Shown piece by piece: positions 14,653 through 23,581 of a stretch of DNA of 64,000 nt (its first letter is position 1; each line of letters begins with the position of its first letter). The notes beneath the pieces are model-generated. The model saw only the letters and a program-made list of their open reading frames with translations, was not told the DNA's origin and searched no databases. A program made the translations under genes and the position numbers. The DNA lies in assembly GCF_000378965.1 (NCBI RefSeq), contig NZ_KB900536.1, positions 569,583 through 633,582 on the forward strand. Reading direction: 5' to 3'. The stretch comes from Thioalkalivibrio thiocyanodenitrificans ARhD 1 (lineage in GTDB: Bacteria > Pseudomonadota > Gammaproteobacteria > Ectothiorhodospirales > Ectothiorhodospiraceae).

Positions 14653-17618
14653 GGGAGGGCTCGCTCCACGACGATGGACGGTGGCGGTTCACGCAGGTCA
14701 ACCGGTATTCGTTGACGGGCGGTCTCGGGCAGATCCATCCCGATCAGATACTGACTCTGGCGCGCGCGCCGGCTTTCCACGAAGGGCCTGATCTGGAACA
14801 GGGAGAGTCGCCCGTCGCTGAATCCGAACTCGATGTCCGCTGCCACGGGTGTGCCGTCAGGACCGGACGGCATCTCCATGCGCGAAGCCAGGTCGTCGAC
14901 CAGCGCGCGCAGCTGATCGATCTCGTCCGGCGTGAGCACGGTTTCGTGCCCGCTGGCCGGGACCATGCGCATACCGCCGCCCGCCACAGGTTCGGCGCGC
15001 AGCGGCGCACTGGCCTGGGACAGCAGTCGGACTTCGCCGGTGGCGCGATGCACGCGCAGTTCCTCGGCAGCCTGTCCGTCCACGGCGCCGCCAACACCTT
15101 CGCTGGTGGCGATGGACAGCCAGTCCCGGTCTCCCGTGTCCACGTCCGCCGTCACCAGCACCCCGGACTTCTGCGAGGGAAAGGTTTCCAGGAGCAGTAC
15201 CGACGGATAGACATGCTCGGGCTGCGGCATGTGCGCCTGGCGCCAGGCATAGGCGCGGTCACTGAAAGGCGAGGCCCACACCGTGCGAATGGCCCGCACG
15301 ATGGACTCGAAGCCCACGACATTGGGTACGGTGAGGTTCAGGCCGGCGCCGGTGAAGCCGGGCAGATCCTCCACGTTGGTGTCGCTGCGCACGAACACGC
15401 CGGGCGTATCGGCGCTGCCGAAGGTCTCTTCCAGCGCCTCCCGCAGCCGGGCACGGAATGCCTCGCCGGGGTCGGTCGTGACGATCCAATCGCGCAGCAT
15501 TTCAAGCATGACTCGGGTCTCCGCCTCCCGCCGTGCGGGGTCACTGATGGCGTGCAGCCGCGCGTATTCGTCCCGCAGCCAGTCGTAGGCGGCCGGTCCG
15601 TCCGGGACGATGGGCTGATCGAGCATGGCCCGAAACACGCCGAAGGGGATCACAACGCCGGGGTTCACGTGCTGCGGGTAATGGTGCAGGAGTTCTCCCA
15701 GGTTGGCGGCCTTGGGGCCGACACTGCGTCCCGCATCCTCCGCCCGGAGCGCGCCCAGGGGCAGAAGACGGGTGGTGCGCAGGTCGAGCTTGCCGAGATT
15801 CGGGGCAATGACCACCTCCGGGGCGAGCGCCTCCGCGCCGAGGACCTCGTCCCAGTGTGTGCCGTCGGATGCAATGCGCACACCACCGCGCGGGCTGACC
15901 GCCACCACCACCCGGGCACCCAGATGGGCGTCGAGCAACGGGATCAACGCATCGTCGATGACCACGTTGGGAATGCCGAGATTGCGCGCCAGCAGCTGCA
16001 CATGGGACAGGGAACTGCCTTCACCGCGGGTCAGGATGCCGGAGACCGGCGGCAGCTCCGACGTGGTGGAGGGGAGCAGGTAGATGCCGTCCCTGCGAAA
16101 TGCCGCCGGGTCCTCCGGCGCCTCCAGCAGCACGCCCCGGGCCAGCCCCGGGTTGAGCGGCCGCAGACCGCCGGCTACCTCCTGTCCAAACAGTTCCTGC
16201 CGCACCCCGGCAAGCACATGGGCGTCCTGCAGGAGGACGTCGAGCGTACGCGTATAAGGCAGCAACGGGCCGCCGCGCAGGGTGTCCGGGACATAATGGA
16301 CCCCCAGCGGCGTGATGTCGGACCACAGTCTCACGGTGGGCTCGAAGTGAAACTCCAGTGCCCGCTGTGCCCACTGTGACACCCGCGACAGGTAGCGCAT
16401 CCAGGTGAAATAGGCCTCGGCATCCAGGGCGTCGTCCTGCACCAGGCGGTCAATGTGCGCGTCCAGGGCCTGCCATTGCCGCTCCGACAGCAATCCCGCC
16501 GCGAACAGCGACATCCCGAAGCTGCGCAACCAGTTCAGACGGGTCAGGCGATCGGCCCCGGCGGATGCCTCCATGAGCCAGTTGCCCACCGCATAGACCT
16601 CGTGTTCCATGGCCAGGCCGGCCTGAAGGAGCCGCAACCGGTCCGCCGGCGCGAGGGCCGCGTCTTCCTGAAACAGGCCGCGCCACTGCCGCGCGAAACC
16701 GGCCGCCAGGTGGAGCCGTGCCTCCAGATCCGCGGCGTCGTTCAACTCCCCGACAGCATCGGCGATGGCGGCCCGCAGGCGCGACCCGCCGCTCTCCGCC
16801 ATCAGCCGCTCCAGCCGGTCGACGGCGGTCTGCGGCCCGTACAGCGCATCCAGAGCCGCCGCCAGGCTGCGGTAATCATCCACCAGTTCCGGCAGTCCCT
16901 GACGGGCCGCGTGGTTACGTACCCGTTGGGCGTCACCGGCATCCGGCATGCCGTGAAGCTTGATGCGCAGATCCTGAAAGCCGGGATCTTGTGCAGCGAT
17001 CTCCGTGGACAGCCGGCGTACGGTTACCGTGGCCGGTTGCTCGGCGTCGATGGGCAACAGGCGGGCCGCCTCGCGCAGCAAAAGGTAGCGGGCCGGATCG
17101 CGCCAGCCGGGATCGTCCACCATGGCCAGCAGCAGCCTGCGCGCGGAAGCGTACTCGTCCTCCACCTGGATGGCACCGCGATAGTAACGGGCCTGGCGGA
17201 AGACCCAGCCGTCGTCGTTGCGGATCAGGAAGCGTTCCAGCAGGATCTGGCGCAACGCGTCCAGGCGCGCATCGGGGCCGGTAAAGTCCCCGGGTTCCAG
17301 GTCCGCCAGCAGCGTGGCGATCAGATAGCCCTGGTCGCGAATCGCCCGGGTGCGTTCACCCCATTCCCCGTGCTGGACTCCGCCGCCGTGGGGTCGGCAG
17401 GCATAGGGCTCCGGCGGAAGGATGGTGCCATCGGCACAGAACCAGCGGATGCGCCAGAAGGGTCCGCGCGGCGCGGTCTTCATCTCGTCGATCCATTGAC
17501 GCATCTGGGCCGGCTCGGGCGCCGGCGGCACCCCGGTGTCGGCACGCAGGCCGCCGGCCAAAACAAGCAGGCATGCCAGGGCGGGAAACAACAGCAGACT
17601 TGGGCGGGAGACAGGCAT
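14649..17618 (-). CDS. Apparently exported phosphohistidine/ATP-binding (PEP-synthase-like, glucan-water-dikinase order) protein
   Basis: 989 aa from the ATG at 17618, chosen because the residues after it form a signal peptide (SRPSLLLFPALACLLVLAGGLRA). Residues 30-480 are an alpha-helical region I do not recognise. A PEP-utilizer mobile domain follows (about 485-590), with the swivelling histidine H539 in SSLSHVQLLARN. The C-terminal PPDK-type ATP-binding domain (about 630-955) has GPKAANLGELL (K636), VRSDTNVEDLPGFTGAG (R744, E750) and QIRPF near the end. The order His-domain then ATP-domain is that of plant glucan water dikinases and the reverse of PEP synthase. There is no PEP/pyruvate TIM barrel, so pyruvate is not the expected acceptor. 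It is coupled to the hydrolase gene downstream. An ATP-using enzyme behind a signal peptide is unexpected; an N-terminal anchor or a wrong start are alternatives. Confidence 0.75.
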   Translation of the reverse strand: MPVSRPSLLLFPALACLLVLAGGLRADTGVPPAPEPAQMRQWIDEMKTAPRGPFWRIRWFCADGTILPPEPYACRPHGGGVQHGEWGERTRAIRDQGYLIATLLADLEPGDFTGPDARLDALRQILLERFLIRNDDGWVFRQARYYRGAIQVEDEYASARRLLLAMVDDPGWRDPARYLLLREAARLLPIDAEQPATVTVRRLSTEIAAQDPGFQDLRIKLHGMPDAGDAQRVRNHAARQGLPELVDDYRSLAAALDALYGPQTAVDRLERLMAESGGSRLRAAIADAVGELNDAADLEARLHLAAGFARQWRGLFQEDAALAPADRLRLLQAGLAMEHEVYAVGNWLMEASAGADRLTRLNWLRSFGMSLFAAGLLSERQWQALDAHIDRLVQDDALDAEAYFTWMRYLSRVSQWAQRALEFHFEPTVRLWSDITPLGVHYVPDTLRGGPLLPYTRTLDVLLQDAHVLAGVRQELFGQEVAGGLRPLNPGLARGVLLEAPEDPAAFRRDGIYLLPSTTSELPPVSGILTRGEGSSLSHVQLLARNLGIPNVVIDDALIPLLDAHLGARVVVAVSPRGGVRIASDGTHWDEVLGAEALAPEVVIAPNLGKLDLRTTRLLPLGALRAEDAGRSVGPKAANLGELLHHYPQHVNPGVVIPFGVFRAMLDQPIVPDGPAAYDWLRDEYARLHAISDPARREAETRVMLEMLRDWIVTTDPGEAFRARLREALEETFGSADTPGVFVRSDTNVEDLPGFTGAGLNLTVPNVVGFESIVRAIRTVWASPFSDRAYAWRQAHMPQPEHVYPSVLLLETFPSQKSGVLVTADVDTGDRDWLSIATSEGVGGAVDGQAAEELRVHRATGEVRLLSQASAPLRAEPVAGGGMRMVPASGHETVLTPDEIDQLRALVDDLASRMEMPSGPDGTPVAADIEFGFSDGRLSLFQIRPFVESRRARQSQYLIGMDLPETARQRIPVDLREPPPSIVVERALP

Positions 17619-17838
17619 GGGAGTGCGCGTTTCCGGTGAACGCCGACGGTGCCGGACGCCCCCGGCAGATCTGTCCGTATGAGCCGCGGATCCGGCAGGC
17701 ATGGGACCTACTGTATCCACCTTAATGGCAGCGGACGGGTCTGGCAAACGCAGCGACGCGTCCGGACCGCTGGATCCATAACGCAACGAACCCAACGGAA
17801 GGCGGAAACGGAGTGTCGTCCGCCATGGGAGGACGGCC

Positions 17839-18921
17839 TCAGGGCAGATGCGGCTCCGCAAGATACCCCCGCGACTGCATTTCGTGCAACCGGCTCAGGG
17901 TGCGCTGAAACTCGAAGGACAGCCACTTGCCCTGATAAAGGTCTTCAGGGGTGACGGCCGCGGAAAGGATGAGCTTGACGTTGCGATCGTAGAACTCGTC
18001 CACCATGGCCATGAAGCGCCGGGCCGGGTTCTCCATGGACTCGTCCATCATGGGCACATCGGACACCAGCACCGTGTGGAACATGCGGGCGATCTCCACA
18101 TAATCCAGCTGACTGCGGGGACCGTCGCAGATGTCACTGAACCGGAACCAGACAACTCCGTCGGCCACGCGCTCCACCGGAATGCGCCGGCTGACAATCT
18201 CCACGTGCCCGCCCGCATGGCCCGGTTCCGGGGCGATGGCGTCAAAGGCCTCGGTCAGACGCCTGTCGGCATCCTCGTCCAGGGGTGCATGGTAGAGCTC
18301 GGCCTTCTCCAGGGAGCGCAGGCGGTAATCGGTATCCCCGTCCAGGTGGAGAACTTCCAGATGCTGCCTGATCAGGTCGATGGCGGGGAGAAACAGGTGC
18401 CGGTGGAGACCGTTTCTGTAGAGATCGTCGGGGGGGATGTTGGAGGTGGTGATGAGGGTGACCTTGTGCTCGAACATGCCTGCCAGGAGCTTGTGCAGTA
18501 GCATCGCGTCGGTGATGTCGGAGACGTAAAACTCGTCCAGACAGACGACACGTGCCTCGGCCAGCCGCCGGGCGACGATATCCACGGGGTCGGGCTGCTT
18601 GCGAAGCGTCTTCAACTCCTCGTGCACCCGTTGCATGAAACGATGGAAATGCAGCCTGAGCTTGTTGTCGACGGGCAGTTGCTCGAAGAACGAATCCACC
18701 AGATAGGTCTTGCCCCGGCCCACGCCGCCCCACAGGTAGAGCCCCTGGACAGAAGGCCTCGGCGGTTCGCGGCCCAGAAGGCGGGCCACGAGGCCCGCAC
18801 GCGGGGCAGGGCGGTGCATGGCATCATGGATTCGCTGCAGGCTGACCACGGCCCGTTCCTGGGCAGGGTCATAGTCCAGGTGATCCTGCTGCACGGCTTG
18901 CAGGTAGGTTTGAAGAGGCAT
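17839..18921 (-). CDS. zapE: Cell division ATPase ZapE (AFG1 family)
   Basis: 360 aa from the ATG at 18921, matching the usual ZapE N-terminus (MPLQTYLQAV). Walker A GGVGRGKT at 65-72, Walker B VVCLDEFYVSD at about 124-134, the family block TLITTSNIPPDDLYRNGLHR, and WFRFSDICDGPRSQLDY are all present. ZapE acts at the Z-ring during late constriction in gammaproteobacteria. It is monocistronic here, head-to-head with the PhnD-like operon. Confidence 0.95.
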   Translation of the reverse strand: MPLQTYLQAVQQDHLDYDPAQERAVVSLQRIHDAMHRPAPRAGLVARLLGREPPRPSVQGLYLWGGVGRGKTYLVDSFFEQLPVDNKLRLHFHRFMQRVHEELKTLRKQPDPVDIVARRLAEARVVCLDEFYVSDITDAMLLHKLLAGMFEHKVTLITTSNIPPDDLYRNGLHRHLFLPAIDLIRQHLEVLHLDGDTDYRLRSLEKAELYHAPLDEDADRRLTEAFDAIAPEPGHAGGHVEIVSRRIPVERVADGVVWFRFSDICDGPRSQLDYVEIARMFHTVLVSDVPMMDESMENPARRFMAMVDEFYDRNVKLILSAAVTPEDLYQGKWLSFEFQRTLSRLHEMQSRGYLAEPHLP

Positions 18922-19079
18922 GCTGCTCGAGGTTCGAATCCGTCCGGGATGCTGCGTCGCAGCATAACATGCCTCCGCACCCGCTCCTACCCGCACGGCA
19001 GGGGATGCCGCCATTGCCCGGGATGGCTGATACACTCGACGCGATCACAGTCATGGCAGGTCGGTCCAGGAGAATGATG

Positions 19080-19955
19080 ATGCATGTCGCTTTTCGTCCG
19101 GACGGTCTTTCGGATGCGCTTGTACGTACCTGGATCGGGTTCATCCTGTTTGCGTGCCTGGGTGCGGCGCCCCTTGGCGCGGCGGCAGGTGACCCGCGTC
19201 AGGCCCTGGAAGTCCCGGAGCACTATCGCCTTGGCGTAATCCCCTGGCAGAGCCCTTCGAAGCTGGCCGGCATGTTCCTGCCATTGGCGGACGTGCTGGA
19301 ACGGGGCCTGGCCCATCCGGTGCAGTTCGTCACCGCACCGGGATACCGGCAGTTCGTGGAACGCGTGAAGGCCCGGGACTATCACCTGGTCTACCTGAAC
19401 CCCCTGCTGTACCCCCAGGCCCGAGAGGCCGGCTACCGGGTCGTGGCCCGGCTGGCGGGGGACGGGATGAACGGCATCCTGGTCGCCCGCCAGGATCGCG
19501 CCATGCCCTCCTTTGACCAGTCCGTGCGCGAGCGCCGCCTGCGCCTCGCGCTGCCGTCCGAAGAGGCCTATTCGGCGCGGGTGCTGCGCGAGCACCTTGG
19601 CACCATGGGGCTTTCCCTGGACGACTTCGATGTGGAGTACTTCGGTTCCCAGGATTCGGCACTGCTCGCCGTGCACAGCGGCCGGGCGGACATCAGCGGC
19701 ACCTGCCTGCCTTCACTGCGATCCATGCCCGAGGCGGTGCGCAGCGACTTGCAGATCGTAGAGCAGACGCCGCCCCAGGCGGCCATGCTGCTGGCAGTGC
19801 GTGACGATGTGCCCGAGGCCGTGTCCGCCGCACTGGTGGAGATACTGGTGGAACTCCACAATCATGGCGCGGGACAACAGGTGCTCAATGCACTGGGCTT
19901 TTACGAAGGTTTCGCGGTGGCCAGCGAAGCCGATATCGCGCAACGCTCTCGGTAA
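19080..19955 (+). CDS. PhnD-like periplasmic binding protein (phosphate/phosphonate type), probable sensor partner
   Basis: 291 aa from the third of three consecutive ATGs (19074, 19077, 19080); AGGAG at 19068-19072 gives 7 nt spacing to 19080. A signal or anchor segment (WIGFILFACLGAAPLGAAAG) precedes the PhnD-type fold: YRLGVIPWQSPSKLAGMFLPLADVLE, then YLNPLLYPQA and PSEEAYSARVLREHL. No ABC permease or ATPase follows. The stop overlaps the kinase start (TAATG at 19953-19957), so it is most likely the ligand-sensing input for the two-component system rather than a transporter part. The ligand is unknown. Confidence 0.8.
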   Translation: MHVAFRPDGLSDALVRTWIGFILFACLGAAPLGAAAGDPRQALEVPEHYRLGVIPWQSPSKLAGMFLPLADVLERGLAHPVQFVTAPGYRQFVERVKARDYHLVYLNPLLYPQAREAGYRVVARLAGDGMNGILVARQDRAMPSFDQSVRERRLRLALPSEEAYSARVLREHLGTMGLSLDDFDVEYFGSQDSALLAVHSGRADISGTCLPSLRSMPEAVRSDLQIVEQTPPQAAMLLAVRDDVPEAVSAALVEILVELHNHGAGQQVLNALGFYEGFAVASEADIAQRSR

Positions 19956-21394
19956 TGTCTGCAGACAGCGGGACACACCCCGCCGGGAGCGGGGATACCG
20001 ATCCGCGTGTGCCCTTGACGCGCACCCTGCGTTTCCGCCTGATCATGTCGGTGGCGCTGGTGCATGCGCTGCTGATGGGTGTGTTCGTCTGGCATGCCTT
20101 GACCACCGAATCGGAGCGTCTGCGCACGGACACTCAGAATCGCGCCGAGGCCCTGTCGGTGCTGCTGTCGGTGGCCACCACCAACGCGGTGCTCACAGAG
20201 GATCTGGGCTCGCTGGCGGAGGTGATCGACCGGGTCGGCCGGCACCCGGACGTGACCCATGCGCAGATCATCGACCGCCGTGGTTTCGTGCTCGCCGGCA
20301 CCGAGGCGGAGGCGGTGGGCCGGCCCGTGGTCGAAGCCGCGGCGGACGAATTGTCGCGCGAGGACCTCCTGCTGCGGCTGCACCGGGACATCGAGGTCTC
20401 GGGCAATGTGGTGGGCGAGGTATATCTGGAGATGTCCATGGCCCAGATGCACGGGCTCCTGGCGGCACGCAGAAACCAGGCACTGATCTTCATTCTGTTC
20501 GCCATGGGTATCGGCGGCGTGGTGGCCTGGCTGATCTCCCTGCACATCACCCGGGATCTCCATGCCATGAGCGCGGCGGCCAGCCGCGTGGGGCAGGGGG
20601 ACCTGAGCGTGCGGGTGGGTGTCAACGCCCGCGACGAGATCGGTCACCTCGCCGCGGGTTTCAACAGCATGGTCGAATCCCTGGAGGCCCTCTCCGCCGA
20701 GGCCCGTGACGAACACGCCAAACGCATCGAGGCCGAGCGCCTCTCCTACGCAGGCCAACTGGCCGCCCACATGGCCCACGAGATCCGCAATCCCCTGTCC
20801 GCGGTGATCAATTCGGTGAAGCTCCTGGAGCGCGCGGAACTGGCCTCCCGGGACCGCTCGCAGCTGGTGGACATCATCAACGGAGAGACCCAGCGCCTTC
20901 AGCGGATCCTTCAGGGTTTTCTGGACTCGGCCAGGACCCAGGAACTGCGGCTGGAGACGGCGGATGCCTCGAGTCTGGTCGAACAGGTGGTGCACCTGGC
21001 GTGCCGGGATTCGGAGGCGGGCGAGCGGATCCGGGTGCATCTGGATTTTCACCAGCGCCCCTGCCCGGTGGTGCATGATGCCGACCAGTTGCGCCAGGTG
21101 ATCTGGAACCTGGTGCTCAATGCCATCCAGGCCATGCCTGAAGGGGGCCGGCTCACGATCAGCACCGATCCCCGTGGCGAGCGCGTACGGTTCACGGTGC
21201 AGGATACGGGCGAGGGCTTTCCGTGCCACCTGCTTTCGTTCGCCACGGAGCCCTTCTATACCGGGCGCAGGAACGGCATCGGGCTGGGGCTGGTGATCGT
21301 GCAGCGCATCCTCTCGCAGCACGGCACGCGGCTGGAGATCGACAGCCGCGAGGGGCAGGGTACACGCATGAGTTTCGAGCTGGACATGGGATAG
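19955..21394 (+). CDS. Membrane sensor histidine kinase
   Basis: 479 aa. Two transmembrane helices (about 28-48 and 176-197) bracket a periplasmic sensor region. A HAMP domain (about 198-250), HisKA with phospho-acceptor H275 in AAHMAHEIRNPLSAV, and a HATPase domain with NLVLNAIQAMP (N-box), DTGEGF and GIGLGLVIVQ follow. The HisKA type and the partner regulator place it in the NtrB-like group. Translation is coupled to the PhnD-like gene upstream, and the response regulator begins 3 bp after this stop, so the three form one operon. Confidence 0.93.
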   Translation: MSADSGTHPAGSGDTDPRVPLTRTLRFRLIMSVALVHALLMGVFVWHALTTESERLRTDTQNRAEALSVLLSVATTNAVLTEDLGSLAEVIDRVGRHPDVTHAQIIDRRGFVLAGTEAEAVGRPVVEAAADELSREDLLLRLHRDIEVSGNVVGEVYLEMSMAQMHGLLAARRNQALIFILFAMGIGGVVAWLISLHITRDLHAMSAAASRVGQGDLSVRVGVNARDEIGHLAAGFNSMVESLEALSAEARDEHAKRIEAERLSYAGQLAAHMAHEIRNPLSAVINSVKLLERAELASRDRSQLVDIINGETQRLQRILQGFLDSARTQELRLETADASSLVEQVVHLACRDSEAGERIRVHLDFHQRPCPVVHDADQLRQVIWNLVLNAIQAMPEGGRLTISTDPRGERVRFTVQDTGEGFPCHLLSFATEPFYTGRRNGIGLGLVIVQRILSQHGTRLEIDSREGQGTRMSFELDMG

Positions 21395-21397
21395 ACG

Positions 21398-22732
21398 ATG
21401 GCGACGATTATGATCGTGGATGACGAGTTCTCGGTACGGCGCACCCTGGGCATGTACCTGGACCTGGAGGGGTTCCGGATTCTGGAGGCGGCCGATGTGC
21501 CGCAGGCCCGGGAACTGCTTGCCGCCAACCGGGTGGATGTCCTGGTCACCGATATGCGACTGGGTAATGATGCCGGCACCAGCCTGCTGACATTCCTGCG
21601 CGAGCAGGGCAGCGACACGGGCAGCATCGTCATGACCGGCTACGGCTCCATCGAGAGCGCCGTGGAGGCCATGCGTCTCGGGGCCTTCGACTACCTCACC
21701 AAGCCCGTGAATCCGGACGAGCTGGTGCTTCGGGTGCGCAAGCTTCTGGAGCAGCGTTCACTCCGCGAGGAGGTCATGCGGCTGCGTGATCAGCTGGCCG
21801 GCCAGTCGAAACTCGCGCACGTGGTGGCCAGGAGCCAGGCCATGCAAGACATCCTGGGGGTGATCGAGCGCATCCGGCAGCGTGACATTCCCGTGCTCAT
21901 CACCGGCGAAACGGGCACCGGCAAGGAGGTGCTGGCCACCGCACTGCATCAGACCAGCAGCCGTGCCGACAAGGCGTACATCACCGTCAACTGCGCCACG
22001 CTGCCCGAGGATCTGCTGGATTCGGAGCTGTTCGGCCACATGAAGGGCGCATTCACCGGGGCCGTGAGCAACGCCCGTGGCCTGTTTCAGCAGGCCGACG
22101 GCGGCACACTGTTCCTGGACGAGATCGGCGATGTGAGTCCCCGGCTCCAGGCCAAGCTCCTGCGCGTCCTGCAGGAGGGGGAGGTACGCCCCCTGGGCGG
22201 CGAGAGGACCCTCACGGTGGACGTGCGCGTGATCGCCGCGACCAATCGGGACCTGGGTGCCATGGTCTGCGCGGGCGAGTTCAGGGAAGATCTCTTTTTT
22301 CGCCTCAATGTACTGCCGATCCATATTCCGCCCCTGCGCGAACGCCGTGAGGACATTCCCGCGCTGGCGGAAAGTTTCGTGGCACGTGTACGTGCGCAGT
22401 ATGAACGGCCGGAACTGGGCCTCAGCCAGGACGCCATCCGGAAGTTGGCGGCCCATGACTGGCCCGGCAACATCCGTCAGCTTCAGAACGTGATCGAACG
22501 CAGCTTCGCGCTCCATCCGGGGCCCGTGCTTCGCGCGCAGGAGGTGCTCATCACCACCGGGTCCGGCGCGGGCCCGGCGGATGAGCCCGAACACCTGCTG
22601 CCGCTGGCCCAGGTGGAGCGGCGCCACATCCGCCGCGTCCTGGCCGCGCACAACGGCAACCAGGTGGCGTCGGCCCGCGTTCTGGGCATCGGACGCTCCA
22701 CGTTGCGGCGCAAGCTGGAAGAGGATGGGTGA
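21398..22732 (+). CDS. NtrC-family sigma-54-dependent response regulator
   Basis: 444 aa. Receiver domain with phospho-acceptor D52 (VTDMRLG) and KP at 102-103. AAA+ domain with Walker A GETGTGKE at 170-177, the sigma-54 contact loop GAFTGA at 217-222, and Walker [11 protein letters not shown]. The C-terminal Fis-type HTH (about 405-443) ends [20 protein letters not shown]. It would activate sigma-54 promoters when phosphorylated by the kinase encoded immediately upstream. No clear -24/-12 element was found within the window to name a target. Confidence 0.95.
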   Translation: MATIMIVDDEFSVRRTLGMYLDLEGFRILEAADVPQARELLAANRVDVLVTDMRLGNDAGTSLLTFLREQGSDTGSIVMTGYGSIESAVEAMRLGAFDYLTKPVNPDELVLRVRKLLEQRSLREEVMRLRDQLAGQSKLAHVVARSQAMQDILGVIERIRQRDIPVLITGETGTGKEVLATALHQTSSRADKAYITVNCATLPEDLLDSELFGHMKGAFTGAVSNARGLFQQADGGTLFLDEIGDVSPRLQAKLLRVLQEGEVRPLGGERTLTVDVRVIAATNRDLGAMVCAGEFREDLFFRLNVLPIHIPPLRERREDIPALAESFVARVRAQYERPELGLSQDAIRKLAAHDWPGNIRQLQNVIERSFALHPGPVLRAQEVLITTGSGAGPADEPEHLLPLAQVERRHIRRVLAAHNGNQVASARVLGIGRSTLRRKLEEDG

Positions 22733-22903
22733 TTCAATCTGATACATGGCAGTCCCGTTTTGAGACATTCCGCTCCAGGGTCACGCACTCAAGTCACTGA
22801 ATCCACGGGCAGACTCCGGATGGCATCAACATTGCTCCTTCGCCGGTGCGGGCCGCAAGAGGCTTGCGTGGAAACAGCCATCAATGACCGGAGGAATACC
22901 CGA

Positions 22904-23425
22904 ATGTCCCTGACAAAGTCACTCATGCTCGCCTGCCTGCTGATCCTGCCCGTGTCCGCCTTTGCGGATCAGGCACCCTCGCCGTACGGCAAGGCCAAGA
23001 CCAACATGCACGAGTACGCGAAGATCGATACGGTGTTCGACGTGAACTACGAGGATCCGAACCAGCTAAACACCCTGTACTTCTTCGTGCGCAACACCTC
23101 GCGGGCACTGGGCGGCAAGGTCGTGGTGGTGACGCACGGACCGGAACTGCGCGCCTTCGCCCGTGAGAACTATGACAGGTACCAGGGTGTCATGGATCGC
23201 ATGGCAGAGCTGGCCAAGGAAGGCGTGGAATTCCGCATGTGCAACAATGCCATGAAGGCGGCCGGATTCGAGGCCGAGGACATGCACGGGTTCGTCACCA
23301 TCGTGCCCGCCGGATTCCCGGAGGTCGCGGCCCTTCAGGCCCAGGGCTACCAGTATGTCAACCCGCTGCCGCTGCCGGTACGCGACGTACGCTACCTGGA
23401 GCGTCCGGAACTGAAGAAGCAGTAA
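22904..23425 (+). CDS. Periplasmic DsrE/DsrF-like protein (paralog 1)
   Basis: 173 aa from the ATG at 22904 with GAGG 11 bp before it. Signal peptide SLMLACLLILPVSAFA, cleaved before DQ. The DsrE-like core includes NTLYFFVRNTSRALGGKVVVVTHGPELRAFAREN and RMCNNAMKAAGF, with a single conserved-looking Cys113 in the position where DsrE/TusD proteins carry the sulfur-binding Cys. Export is unlike cytoplasmic DsrE but known in this family. A strong terminator follows. The persulfide-handling role is inferred from the family. Confidence 0.85.
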   Translation: MSLTKSLMLACLLILPVSAFADQAPSPYGKAKTNMHEYAKIDTVFDVNYEDPNQLNTLYFFVRNTSRALGGKVVVVTHGPELRAFARENYDRYQGVMDRMAELAKEGVEFRMCNNAMKAAGFEAEDMHGFVTIVPAGFPEVAALQAQGYQYVNPLPLPVRDVRYLERPELKKQ

Positions 23426-23466
23426 TCGTCAGGCCCGGGGCACAGGCGCCCGGCCGAGCGGCAACG

Positions 23467-23491
23467 CGGCCCCGGTTCCCGGGGCCGTTTT
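23467..23491 (+). terminator. Rho-independent terminator
   Basis: A perfect 9-bp stem CGGCCCCGG / CCGGGGCCG with a 3-nt loop, followed by TTTT. It lies 42 bp after the first DsrE-like gene. Confidence 0.88.
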
Positions 23492-23581
23492 CATTGCACC
23501 GATCGGACGCCGCGATCGGCGGCGCGCTAATCTCGTCCGGTCCGGATTTACATCGGTCCTGTCAAAAACGGAGGATATGTC

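Noticed and set aside
14712-16379. 555-aa plus-strand ORF opposite the dikinase-like gene
   Set aside because: Antisense shadow; no recognisable domain, while the minus strand has clear ATP- and His-domain motifs.
22733-22903. Sigma-54 promoter before the first DsrE-like gene, as target of the NtrC-type regulator
   Set aside because: TGGCAG at about 22746 lacks a GC at the -12 position with correct spacing; no acceptable -24/-12 pair found.
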